From positions 6,153,001 to 6,217,000 of the forward strand of contig CM043967.1 of assembly GCA_014529385.2 (NCBI GenBank): 64,000 bases of DNA, in the 5' to 3' direction. The first letter of the stretch is position 1, and each line of letters starts with the position of its first letter. Under the pieces are notes generated by a model that saw only the letters and a list, made by a program, of their open reading frames with translations, made no database searches and had not been told where the DNA came from. The position numbers and the translations under genes were made by a program. This DNA is from Adiantum capillus-veneris (Eukaryota > Streptophyta > Polypodiopsida > Polypodiales > Pteridaceae). Below, piece by piece: positions 45,231 to 55,080 of the stretch.

Positions 45231-45600
45231 ATCTTGTTTGACCCTGGCTCTACTCACAACTTCATATCAATGGAGTTGGGCATTCAAGCTTTTGAGATGG
45301 GAGATATTGTAACAGCTCACACATTTTTCAAGGAACAACAAGCCTTTGTTGCTCCCTTGATTGGGAGTAATGAAGGCTTGCTATGTCGACAAAGAAGACT
45401 TTTTCATCTCTTCTCTGCAACATGAGGATGCTATCCTAGGGGCACCATGGTTTGATCACATGGCTGCCAATATGAAGTTCCTTGAAAGGAGAATCTGCTT
45501 CACGTATAGGGGAAAGAACATGTATATAGATGCTAATGAGCATGGTCACACTATTCCACTTGTAAATCCTCCTGCTTTTGATAAATCAATGAAGAGATTA
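45190..45600 (+). pseudogene. Gypsy aspartic protease domain
   Basis: AFILFDPGSTHNFIS (about 45,223-45,267) is the retropepsin active-site region, with D-P-G-S in place of D-S/T-G. A +1 shift near 45,370 leads to a frame with EDAILGAPWFDHMAANM (45,424-45,475), the ILGxPWL-type C-terminal motif. A homologous fragment of this part recurs at 59,583-59,777. Confidence 0.75.
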
Positions 45601-46560
45601 GTTTCTGCATACATTATTTTTGTCAACAAAGAGTCTCTAAAAGATCCTAATGTTTTGTCAAATGTAAATGGTACGAATCAAGAAGAGTTAGACTTGTTTA
45701 ATTTTCTAAAAGGATTCCAAGATATGTTCATCAATGATATCCCTATGGACTTACCTCCAAAACGAGGGGATGATGACCCTCGAATTGAGCTCCTTCCAAG
45801 AAGCTCACTGCCTAACAAGCCTCCTTATTATCGAGTCTCTCAAGCTCAACAAGAGGAGATCATGAGAAAAATACAGGAATTGGTAGACAAAGGGATGGTG
45901 AGGCCTAGCTCCTCTCCCTTTTGTTCTCTAGTCCTTTTATGCAAAAGAAAGATGGTACATACCGTATGTGTGTGGAATATTGAGCAATAAACCATATCAC
46001 TATCAAAAACAGATTTCATGTGCCTCGGGTAGAAGATCTATTTGATAAGCTACAAGGTTCTACCTACTTCAGTAGGATTGACCTTAAAAGTGGCTATCAT
46101 CAAATAAGGATACTGGATGAAGATATCCTAACGACCGCATTTCACAAAATGTTTGGTCTTTCTGAATATTTAGTCATGCCTTTTGGCTTGACTAATGCAC
46201 CAGCTACGTTCAATCGTCTAATGGAGAAAATTTTTAGACCTTATTGAAAATTCACTAGAGTGTTCTTTGATGATATCATCATCTACTCCAAGTCTTTGGA
46301 GAAACATAAGCAGCATCTCCAAGTGATTTTTCAAGCATTGAGGGAGAACAAGTTTTTTCTCAAAACCAAAAGAAAAGCAATTTTTTCCTTCAAGAAATTC
46401 AATATCTAGGTCATATTATCTCTCAAGATGGTATCTGTATGGATCCATTGAAGCTAGAGGTAATAAAAGCATGGCCTAATCCAAGGAATCTACATGAGCT
46501 AAGAAGCTTTATTGGTATCTACGCATTTCTACAGATGCTTCATAGCAAAATTCTCTAAAG
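45600..46560 (+). pseudogene. Gypsy reverse transcriptase
   Basis: Frame 45,361-45,990 carries the linker and the first RT blocks (IELLPRSSLPNKPPYYRVS, IQELVDKGMVRPSSSPFCS). After a shift, 46,020-46,247 has [31 protein letters not shown] and [19 protein letters not shown] stop then precedes VFFDDIIIYSKS (about 46,260-46,295), where FFDD replaces YVDD, a common variant in plant gypsy elements. Three or more lesions inactivate it. Confidence 0.85.
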
Positions 46561-46575
46561 TAGTAGGACCACTAC

Positions 46576-47043
46576 ATGACTAAACTAAGAAGAACGTTAA
46601 GTATGTATGGAGTTCTAAGGAGCAAAATGCTTTTGAAAAGATCAAGGAGAAGCTTATCTCCCAACCAGTCCTCATGCTTCCGGATCTCTCAAAGCCATTT
46701 GAGGTCCAATGTGATGCTTGTGGTGATTGCCTTGGAGCAGTTTTGCTTCAAGAAGGGCATGCCATAGCATATGAGAGCCGAAGTCTCAATACCGATGAGC
46801 AAGTCTTGGGCATTTATGAGAAAGACCTTTTAGTTGTTCTACATGCCCTAGACACATGGAAGCACTACTTATTGGGGACTCCATTTATCCTACAAACCGA
46901 CCACCAAAGTCTCAAGTATTTCATGACACAAACCAAGCTTTTCGACAAACAAATGAGGTGGGAAAATTTTCTTTCACAATTTAATTTCCATATTGCTCTC
47001 ATTGCTCGTAAACACAATCAAGTGGCCAATGCACTTTCACGAT
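46576..47043 (+). pseudogene. Gypsy RNase H domain
   Basis: The 46,674-47,045 frame contains PFEVQCDACGDCLGAVLLQE, IAYESRSLNTDEQ, VVLHALDTWKHYLLGTPFIL, QTDHQSLKYF and HNQVANALSR. The key acidic residues of the Ty3 RNase H (D in CDA, E in YEKD, D in QTDH, and the A-D-A-L-S-R position changed to ANALSR) are visible. It is the best-kept domain of this element. Confidence 0.85.
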
Positions 47044-47099
47044 GACCAAAAGTTAATGCGGTGTCTATAGCTACTCACAATGATCTATCTTCTATGATA

Positions 47100-47913
47100 G
47101 ATGAGTATCCTACTGGCCCTTGCTTTGGGAAAGAAAGAGAAACCATTCACCTTGCAGGATGGTTATCTTATCCATGACAATAGGCTATGTGTTACCCATT
47201 CCCTTTGTGAGAAATTTATGTATGAACCCCATGCTCCTCCCTATGTGGGGCATAGAGGTATTCAACCTACTCTTCAAGGAGTAGAGACGTGTTTCTATTG
47301 GCCTACCATGAAAGTGGACATACAAGAGTATGTTTCAAAATGTGTAGTATGCCAAAATACCAAGTATGATAGAGGGAAGCAACCTGGATTACTCCAGCCA
47401 TTGCCTATCCCAAATTCACCATGGGAGAATGGATTTCATCTTTGGATTGCCCAAGTCTATCCATGGGAATACAGGAATATGGACAATAATCGACAGGTTT
47501 AGCAAGCAAGCACACTTTATTCCTGTCATAAAGACTATTAAGGCACACCAAATGGCAACTCTCTTCATATCTCAGATTTTCAAACACCATGGATTACCAA
47601 CATCCATCGTGTCAGGTAGAGATCCTAGAATGACCAGTAATTTCTAGAAAGGTCTCTTTGAAAATCTAGGAACAAGATTGAATTTCTCTTCGGCCTATCA
47701 CCCACAAACGGATGGCCAAAGTGAGATAGCCAATCTTATGATGCTTGATCTACTAAAGACTTTATGTTACCAAAGCAGATCAATGCTCACAATGGCGAAA
47801 GTACTTACCTCTTGTAGAGTATGCCTACAATAATGTTGTACATAATTCTACGGGAAAATCACCTTTTGAGATCATTGAGGGAAGACCTAAAAGTCCCTTG
47901 CTACTCAAAGTAA
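47100..47913 (+). pseudogene. Gypsy integrase, truncated at the CACTA junction
   Basis: The zinc-binding part (VGHRGIQPTLQGVETCFYWP, KCVVCQNTK; 47,248-47,370) is in one frame. The core continues in another (WTIIDRFSKQAHFIPVIKT, HGLPTSIVSGRDPRMTSNF; to 47,647). Then a stop and SSAYHPQTDGQSEIANL (about 47,690-47,740) and STGKSPFEIIEGRP follow. DRFSK and SGRDP supply two catalytic Asp positions; the Glu region (GQSE) is kept. The text ends where homology to the CACTA element begins. Confidence 0.8.
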
Positions 47914-48950
47914 ATGGGGGCAATGAATGCACTTCCACCCATCAGTCATATTGAACATAAGTTTCTAGAATAAAGATGCAAAACTAACAAAGTATTTCGA
48001 CGAAAGTGAATTGACAAAAGTAATACAATGACAAAACTATACACAACATAGGCAGAATCACTTGATTGTTAAGCTTTGACCAAAATGTAATGATTACAAC
48101 ACAATTGTCATTATTGAGAAAATACATCATTGACCAATAGTTACAAAAATGACGTACATACGTCATCTCATTATACATGCTATGACAAAAGAAGACTAGT
48201 GCTATCTAGCTACAGCTAGATTGACATCGTCTAAATAATCTGACGTCTCATCGCGTCCAAGCGGTGTATCTATCTGATTCTACATTAAAAAAAAATTAAG
48301 ACTTTCTATAAGTATAAACATATAATTACAAAACAATCTATTTTTTAGCTGTAAGAGAGTAAGAGAGTAAAGTTAGATACTAACCATATGTAAGAGAGTA
48401 AAGTTAAATACTAATGTAAGACAACAAATGTAAGAGAGTAAAGTTAAATAAAAATAGAGTAAAGTTAAGAGAGTAGAGTAAAGTTAAATTAAAATACAAC
48501 AAATGTAAGAGAGTAAAGTTAAATACTAACCATGCTGGAGCAAGAACTGAGAATGTCCATAAGAGCGCTTAAGCCGTTTTTGCCCACATACTCGCACTCG
48601 TACAATGTGGCGTCACATCCTATCATCGACCATTGTTCAAAACATAAAAAGAATACGTTATGTTAGAATTTTAAAGTACGATTAACCATAAATACCAAGC
48701 CTAAAGGACAATGCAAAAACACTTACAAACTCGCCCTCAAATGATGCCCACCCGGCCGATGCTCCCCAAGTGGTGCGATCTCCCTGTCTCTACGCACGCT
48801 TTGACTGCCTCCTTTTGTTGCTTCCACTTGTCAGGATTATCATGTGCTGCTTGCTTTGCATTCTTCCAATCTTCTTTGGCTAGCCAACCTGGCCTTTTCC
48901 ACCCATGCTTTATTGCTTTTTTCACTTTAGAACACTTGTCCTTGCAGTAT
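47914..48950 (-). mobile_element. Truncated CACTA fragment homologous to 19,532-20,455
   Basis: The sequence starting GCAATGAATGCACTTCCACC matches 19,543 onward (GCATTGAATGCCCTGCCACC), then follows that element through the last exons of its TNPA-like gene and stops near 48,950. It includes exon C (TPLGRDETSDYLDDVNLAVAR without the early stop of the other copy), exon B and part of exon A (KHGWKRPGWLAKEDWKNAKQ, 48,737-48,967). An insertion of AAGTTAAATA-type tandem units expands an intron (48,350-48,530). Both CACTA ends are missing, so it arrived by a rearrangement rather than as a whole transposon. Confidence 0.8.
48355..48530 (+). repeat. GTAAGAGAGTAAAGTTAAATA tandem tract
   Basis: Units containing GTAAGAGAGTAAAGTTA recur five or six times with variable spacers, inside the intron between exons B and C of the truncated TNPA-like gene. 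Confidence 0.85.
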
Positions 48951-49179
48951 TGCATATCATATACCACATCAAGCTTGTGTTTATATCATATAGAGTAAGT
49001 CTTATATGTGGTACTGCAAATAAGGGATAAGATTCATGCTGCATATTCTTTTCAGCAATCTGCTTTTGTTGGGTTATCGAGACTTAAATTAGATGTGTTG
49101 TCTTCTTTGTTTCGCAGGCACTACTTAAGTAGAGACCTACATAGCACAGGAATCAAAGCACTTTAAATTTTGTGTTACC

Positions 49180-50207
49180 ATGGAGAGGACTTCACATAAC
49201 GTGGGGGCCAGTTTGATGAAGCCTTTTCCTCCTGTGGATTTTGAGCAGAGCATTAGCGAGGTGGAACTTAATGGGTTCTACCATTGTGTAGGATGTGGAT
49301 TCCCGTTCGATGCCAGAAGCTTGGATGTATTCTCCTTTTCTTGCACCCATGTGTACCATATGCTATGCTTCACGCATGTATGTAGGGACTATGGCTATTG
49401 TGTTGTACTAGATTGCAACATGTCTGTTTCTGGTAGATCTAAGCATATGATTGGTCTGAAGGTGAAGAGTGAGATGAAAGAATCAAGTGCAGGTAGTCAC
49501 TGTGTCAATTCTTTACTAGTACTATTGCAGGCCCACTTTCCATTGGTAGTTTAAACTCTTGCATTTAATGAAATCATTTGCAGGTATAGACATCACAGCA
49601 GAGACCTGTATACAAGAATCAATGAGGACAAAAATAGAGAGAGTCTCTACGCAGGCCACTGGTAGGTACCAAAATCAGTATTTATGTGTGTATTTTGGGA
49701 TACTCCAAGTGAGACTTTGTAAATAGCTTGCTTTGTAGAACAATCATCGCATGCTTGCTTCAACAAGACGATGCTTTCTTTGTAGAACAATCATCGCATG
49801 CTTGCTTCAACAAGATGATGCATTCCACAAGGAAGAATGGCTTGATTACCCCAAGGATGCAGCCAACCCTTGAAGCGGAGTCTGCCGTAGGGGATGCAGT
49901 ACGTGGAGTAGTTGAAGAAATCTTGATGGCAAAGTCTTCTGCAGTCAAATCACCTAGGCAACAACTAACTCCAAGAAGGCTATTGTGTTCTCCGTTGAGT
50001 GCCAAAGCATCACCAAGTGTGGACACTAGAGATGAAGCATCAGATGAGGCAGTTGCAGATGCGGTGAAAGCAACACCCCCTCCAACGGGGAAGAAGCCAA
50101 TACCAAAGCGCAAGAAATCGACTTCCAAGAACTTAGGTGGAAGTCCCAACATGGATATATCTCTTGATTCATTTAGGAAGAGGAAGAAACCAAATGCAAA
50201 GCAATGA
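49180..50207 (+). CDS. RING-like Cys/His protein with basic tail, three exons, intact
   Basis: Exon 1 (49,180-49,492) starts MERTSHNVGASLMKPFPP and carries CVGCGFPFDARSLDVFSFSC, THVYHMLCFTHVC and a later Cys: a C-x2-C ... C-x-H-x2-H-x2-C spacing like a RING or related zinc domain. Introns are 49,493-49,583 (GTAGTC...TTTGCAG) and 49,662-49,785 (GTAGGT...TTTGTAG). Exon 2 is 49,584-49,661 and exon 3 is 49,786-50,207. All joins hold frame, giving 270 residues. The C-terminal half is basic with nuclear-signal-like KPIPKRKKSTSK and SFRKRKKPNAKQ. A polypyrimidine acceptor (TTTGTTTCGCAG, 49,116) suggests a 5' UTR intron. It could be a ubiquitin ligase or a chromatin factor; the family is unassigned. 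Only the downstream of two duplicated acceptors keeps exon 3 open. Confidence 0.65.
49731..49824 (+). repeat. 47-bp tandem duplication containing a splice acceptor
   Basis: CTTTGTAGAACAATCATCGC ... CAACAAGACGATG (49,731-49,777) is repeated at 49,778-49,824 with one change (GATGATG). Each copy has its own TTTGTAG acceptor. Confidence 0.9.
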
Positions 50208-50420
50208 GTGTGTTTTTGTTGTAGCTTCATGCAATTAGAAGATGTTTTGAGAAGGCATGTGCAATCCATTGTACCCCTATTGTATCCATGCTCATTGATG
50301 AATAAGTGTTGGAATTTGTTAGTGACATGTCTCTTCATTCTTTGTATCGACTAGTTGCAAACTATTTGATTTATTTTCTGTACATGCTTAGTAATATGTT
50401 TCTACTTTCTCTTGTTGTAG

Positions 50421-52193
50421 ATAATCAAGAAGCTGAAAAAAGAGGAACTTGCATGAGACAAACTCCCTCTTCAGGGTTTCTAGATGAGGGGCCTGTAGGT
50501 TCACTGGCTCAGTCTTATTCTGTGAAGAATCCAAGAAGGGGTGCTACAGCTTCCAGGGGGGTTACAGGAAAAAAAAATTGTCTCTTGATACAGTTGAGGG
50601 GACTGTAGGTTCACTGGCTCAGTCTTATCCTGTGAAGAATCCAAGAGGGGGTGCTACAGCTTCGAGGAGGGTTACAGGGAAAAAAAAAAGAGTCTTTTGA
50701 TACAGTTGATCCCTACACACCTATTAGTACTGTTGAATTTGTTCCAAATGTGCCTAATGCAGTTGATGTGCAGGTTGTGCATGATGATGTGCGTACAGAT
50801 GTTGACCGTGCTAAACTTGAAAAGGGTACATCACCCACCCCCACCACAGTTGAATCTGGCACAGATGCCATTGATGATGCTATGATAGTTGATGCCTGCA
50901 TAGATGCCAGTGCTGATGCTATGCTAGTTGATGCCTGCACAATGACATTGTGGATGCTATGGAAGTTGATGCTCGCACAGATTCTGTTGCTGATGGCAAT
51001 GTTAATGATGGTGTAACAGAAAGTATTGTTCATGCTGTCATAGATGCCCTTCTTGATCTAGTTGTGGCTATGGGTACAGATGCCACTGTTGAATCTAGCA
51101 CATATGCCATTGATGATGCTACCACAGTTGATACCTGCACAGATGCCATTGCTGATGCTATGATAGTTGATGCCTGCACAAATAACATTGTGGATGCTAT
51201 GGAAGTTTGATGCTAGCACAGATGTTGTTGCTGATGGCAATGTTAATGATGGTGGAACAGAAAGTATTGTTCATGCTATCATAGATGCCCTTCTTGATGC
51301 AGTTGTGGCTATGGGTATAGATGCCACTGTTGAATCTGACATAGATGCCATTGATGATGCTACCATAGTTGATGCCTGCATTGATGCCATTGCTAATGCT
51401 ACGGTAGTTTATGCCTGCACAAATGACATTGTGGATGCTATGGAAGTTGATGCTAGCATAGATGCTCATGCTGTCATAGATGCCCTTCTTGATGCAGTTG
51501 TGGCTATGGGTACAAATGCCACTGTTGAGGATACCAGAGGCATGGGTGAGGAGGTCCTCATTGAGAGAGAAGTTGGAACACGTGAGTCACTGGGTGCAAG
51601 TGATGTCACAGCCCAAGACGAGGTGGTATGTCCAAGTGATTCAGCTGATGACATTGTTGATGCAGAGGAGGCAAAGGGTATAGATTCCGCTGTTGAAGAT
51701 ATGGGAGGCTTGGGTGAGGAGGACCTCACTAAGAGAGTACCTAGAATAGGCTCAGCAATGGGTAACGGTGATGTCGCGGCTTCTGCCAACACAGCTGAGG
51801 TCGATGACAGAGCAGTTCAATTGGGAGAGGCAATGGGAGAAGTTGTCGTGGGCTGCTATGGACATGAAAGAGGCAAATACACATAATACAACTGAGGCAT
51901 GTATAGAGCAAAACAATGAGGTAGGGAAAGGCACAGAGGTGCCCACCACTGACAGAGAAGCTCAATCGGGAGAGGCAATGGGAGAATATTTCATGGCTGC
52001 TGTGGACACGAAAGAGGCAGTTACACATGATACAACTGAGTCTTGTACAAATCCCACTGTTGGGAATACCAAAGGTAAAAGTCCAGAGGTCCCTATGGGT
52101 CGAGCGGCTACAGGTACAAATAAGGCAGGTACAAAGAATGCGGATAAAGAGGCCAAAAATGGACATGAATATGAGAGGCAAGAGAGGAGAGAG
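50421..52193 (+). pseudogene. Repeat-rich N-terminal part of the third FCP1-like gene, several frameshifts
   Basis: After an acceptor (TTCTCTTGTTGTAG, ending 50,420) the frame reads NQEAEKRGTCMRQTPSSGFL and VGSLAQSYSVKNPRRGATAS. An imperfect 110-bp duplication of that part follows (50,497-50,605, then 50,607-50,690). Next is DVQVVHDDVRTDVDRAKLEK, then a long Asp/Ala-rich coding minisatellite (DAIDDATIVDACIDAIA type, 50,860-51,480) and an acidic Glu/Asp/Gly region to 52,193. Frame changes are needed near 50,605, 50,690, 50,940, 51,208 (one extra T in GGAAGTTTGATG) and about 51,850. Low complexity, no fold recognised. It is probably an unstructured leader to the phosphatase-like domain. Confidence 0.5.
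50860..51500 (+). repeat. Coding minisatellite, about 45-bp units in about 242-bp higher-order units
   Basis: Short units such as GATGCCATTGATGATGCTAC and ATAGTTGATGCCTGCACAG alternate. A longer unit starting GACATTGTGGATGCTATGGA recurs at about 50,943, 51,185 and 51,425. The amino-acid pattern is acidic Asp/Ala/Val, and one single-base insertion (51,208) breaks it. Confidence 0.85.
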
Positions 52194-52199
52194 TGTCTT

Positions 52200-52964
52200 G
52201 TGGTAATGCCAGTACAGATTGTTGCACTGCCTCCTGTGTCTTTTGAGGACAAGAAGAGAAGGGACAATTTATGCATCATACTGGATGTGAATGGGCTTCT
52301 CATAAGGAGGTATAAGGTCTCCTTCTACAAAGGAATAGCGAGAAGCAGTACTCCTGATTGGGCAAGATCAAGGTATCAGGTAGTCATTGGGCCAAATGCT
52401 ACAGGAAAGATGCAATTTGAATATGTGGTCAGGCCCAATGCATCAATCTTTTTGCATGCACTGCTGCAAAGAGCACAAGTTGCACTATGGAATTGCATGA
52501 CCCAGGACAATCTAGCACTTGCTTTGAGTGCATGCTTTTGTAGGCTGAACAAACAAATTTTCCTCGATATTATTGGTCAAGAGGGGTGTAGAGAGGCGAG
52601 CTTCAAGCTAAATGAAGTTCCTGGGATCCCTCCACGTAGAGATAACGCAAAGCCCATATTTTTCAAGTGTTTGGAAGACTTTTGGAAGCACTATCCTAAG
52701 TTCAACTCTGATAATATATTGGTTGTGTATGACACACTCTACAAGTGTCTGCTCAACCCTCCCGGGACTTGGGTCTATCCTGCTTCATTTGAACCAGCAG
52801 AGATTTTTCATAACCCAATTTACCTGGTTAGCACATTGTTCCCATGGTTAGTCAAGTGGACAGTCTCACCCAGCCCTAATGTTTATGCAAAGATGAACCA
52901 ATTTGAAAATCCTTCGAACATAGTGTCTGCTCGTGTCATCAACCACCACTATAGAAGTCAATGA
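52200..52964 (+). CDS. FCP1/NLI-type HAD phosphatase-like domain, copy 3 (open, catalytic motif altered)
   Basis: The best copy of the family: an uninterrupted domain of about 250 codons within the frame 51,768-52,964. CIILDVNGLLIRRYKV (about 52,275-52,322) takes the place of the DxDxT nucleophile motif but reads D-V-N-G-L. FEYVVRPNASIFLHALLQRA and VALWNCMTQDNLALAL (52,420-52,515) match the next FCP1 segments. NILVVYDTLYKCLLNPPGTW (52,714-52,773) matches the DDS motif with Tyr-Asp-Thr. VSTLFPWLVKW and VYAKMNQFENPSN close the domain. FCP1/SCP enzymes need both Asp of DxDx(T/V); here only one remains, so this is probably a pseudophosphatase or binding domain. It lies 2 kb after the RING-like gene on the same strand. 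Confidence 0.6.
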   Translation: MVMPVQIVALPPVSFEDKKRRDNLCIILDVNGLLIRRYKVSFYKGIARSSTPDWARSRYQVVIGPNATGKMQFEYVVRPNASIFLHALLQRAQVALWNCMTQDNLALALSACFCRLNKQIFLDIIGQEGCREASFKLNEVPGIPPRRDNAKPIFFKCLEDFWKHYPKFNSDNILVVYDTLYKCLLNPPGTWVYPASFEPAEIFHNPIYLVSTLFPWLVKWTVSPSPNVYAKMNQFENPSNIVSARVINHHYRSQ

Positions 52965-53117
52965 GAAGTATGTAGGGAAGGTTGATTGTGATTATGGAAT
53001 CATGTATACAGCATTTTGCGCACTGAATATACTTGTAATTACTATACAAAAAATTGACATGTTCAAAGTTCTCTAAACTTAATGATTGAATGATGTAATT
53101 TTATTTTGGTGATATGA
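52965..53117. other. 3' flank of the FCP1-like gene
   Basis: AT-rich DNA with no open frame. It contains AATAAA-like T/A-rich sequence but no clear polyadenylation signal. Confidence 0.3.
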
Positions 53118-53740
53118 TGTTATCATACTCTGATAAAGTCCTGCTACATGGCACACATAATAGCATAGACAAGACCATCGGGCTACTATTACAGATAGTT
53201 GTGCTATATAGCACTCATACTGCAAGAAATACTATGACATAATAGCATAGATAGGGAGATTGGCCTCTTATTACACACACTTACGCTATATGGCACACAT
53301 AGTGCTCTCAATATGTAATATAGCTCTTTCACATACCACACATCATATCATAGACATGAACATTGTGCTATGTGATACACACACTTTACTGTATAGCACA
53401 CATGTTGCTATCTTACTACAATAGACTCCATTTATAGCATAGACAGGGACATTGGGCTATTATTACACACACTTGTGCAATATAGCACACATAATAGCCT
53501 AGGTAGAGACAATGGACTATCTTGACACATTACTTGGCTACATATCACATATAGTAGCATGTACACAACTCCATAACACCCAATAGGTAGCTATTCATAA
53601 GAGTGAGATGTTTAACTTGAGAGTTATTCATTGTAAGAACGAGACATGTTTACCTAAGATTCATCAAGAAAGTGAATGGGATGCTCTTGATAATTTTTTC
53701 GTCCCAATCGTTTACGACAAATATATTGGCTAACTTTTTT
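53118..53740 (+). repeat. 620-bp direct repeat, left copy
   Basis: Runs from TTATCATACTCTGATAAAGTCC through TATAGCACACATAATAGCATA-type minisatellite units to GTCGTAAACG-like sequence on the opposite strand. It matches 54,463-55,080 at about 90% by eye with a few deletions. Its last 150 bp carry a broken copy of the minus-strand ORF part ICRKRLGRKNYQEHPIHFL. Confidence 0.85.
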
Positions 53741-53912
53741 CGAGGTGCAACATGTTCAGAATAGTAACCTCATTATCTGAAATGTGTGTGATTCTATGCT
53801 ATGTGATGTGTGTGGTTGTGTGCTATGTGATACATAGCACAATGGACATTTGTAAGGAGGTACTGAATGGTGAAGGCTATATAGAACATAATATAATCTT
53901 GTTAAATAGGTA

Positions 53913-54437
53913 TCATGCTGCTTCATAGGGCATGGCATTGTAACTGGTTTCATGTAGTTCCAGAGATAAATAATATGTCTTTGAGGTAGCATCTACCAAA
54001 GTCATGTCAAACTTGATTGCCCGAACAAGGTGAGAGTTCAGGTTAGTAACTCCCCTATCATCAAGTAGAGTGTAGTGATTTGGGTCCCCCTCTTGCTGTT
54101 GATAATAACACCCTATGACAACATAAGTGTTTTTATCACATTTGTGTTTCCACTTATCTCTTAAGATGCAATCTGTCATCCATTTTCTCTTTGTACATCT
54201 CAAAAGAAAGAACTCTACACCTTCTGCATTGCCAGCGTCTGCATTGATTGCAAAGTTATCACCTTCAATGAGATACTCACTCAGCATATCCTCGGATCCC
54301 TCAAACATTGCAGCTTCATCTTCTGGTACCTCAGTCTCTTCTGGTACCTTAGAGAGTGGTTTCAATTCCTTATGTGCCCACTTGCCTGCATATAGCACAT
54401 ATAATACCATAGATAGGTATATTGTGCTATTATACAC
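53913..54437 (-). CDS. Unknown protein segment between the direct repeats (174 codons)
   Basis: An ATG-started minus-strand frame. After an acidic part (VPEETEVPEDEAAMFEGSED) comes a denser domain: GVEFFLLRCTKRKWMTDCIL, YVVIGCYYQQQEGDPNHYTL, LDDRGVTNLNSHLVRAIKFD. The first 20 codons come from a repeat-like sequence (YNSTIYLSMVLYVLYAGKW), so the real start may be by splicing near GCAGGCAAGTGGGC (about 54,388). I do not recognise the domain; the layout suggests a C-terminal domain of a mobile-element protein. Two broken parts of the same putative gene lie at 54,973-55,713. Confidence 0.4.
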   Translation of the reverse strand: MYNSTIYLSMVLYVLYAGKWAHKELKPLSKVPEETEVPEDEAAMFEGSEDMLSEYLIEGDNFAINADAGNAEGVEFFLLRCTKRKWMTDCILRDKWKHKCDKNTYVVIGCYYQQQEGDPNHYTLLDDRGVTNLNSHLVRAIKFDMTLVDATSKTYYLSLELHETSYNAMPYEAA

Positions 54438-54462
54438 ACATGTCTGCTATATAGCAGACATG

Positions 54463-55080
54463 ATGTTGTCATACTCTAATAGAGTCCTGCTACATGGCAC
54501 ACATAATAGCATAGGCAGGACCATCGGGCTATTATTACACATAGTTATGCTATATAGCACTCATACTACAAGAAATACTATGACATAATAGCATAGATAG
54601 GGACATTGGCCTCTTATTACACACACTAACGCTATATGGCACACATAGTGCTCTCAATATGTAATATACCTCTTTCACATACCACACATCATATCATAGA
54701 CAAGAACATTGTGCTATTCTTACACACACTTTTACTGTATAGCACACATGTTGCTATCTTACTACAATAGAGTCCTTTTACATGGCACACTTATAGCATA
54801 GACAGGGACATTGGGCTACACTTGTGCAATATAGCACACATAATAGCGTAGGTAGAGACAATGGACTATCTTGACACATTACTTGGCTACATATCACATA
54901 TAGTAGCATGTACACAACTCCATAACACCCAATGGGTAGCTATTCATAAGAGTGAGATGTTTCACTTGAGAGTTATTCATTGTAAGAATGAGACATGTTT
55001 ACCTGAGATTCATAAAGTAAGTGTATGGGAATCTCTTGATAATGTTTTCTACCCAATTGTTTCCGACAAATATCTTTCTT
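54463..55080 (+). repeat. 620-bp direct repeat, right copy
   Basis: Second copy of 53,118-53,740, with the same tandem TATAGCACACATAATAGC units. Its right end lies inside the minus-strand ORF 55,335-54,973, so the duplication copied part of that gene. Confidence 0.85.

Larger units (their letters stand above)
43360..47913 (+). mobile_element. Ty3/gypsy internal region: gag, protease, RT, RNase H, integrase (truncated)
   Basis: Domains occur in the Ty3/gypsy order, with integrase last. All are on the plus strand but broken by several frameshifts and stops. The leader (43,373-43,800) is non-coding. The region stops abruptly at about 47,913, inside the integrase C-terminal part (GKSPFEIIEGRP, then unrelated CACTA sequence). 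A chromodomain matching this type of element lies 9.3 kb further on, before the other LTR. Confidence 0.85.

Noticed and set aside
50860-51500. CRISPR-like array
   Set aside because: The repeats are contiguous coding minisatellite units without unique spacers, and the organism is a plant; no CRISPR array is present in the window.
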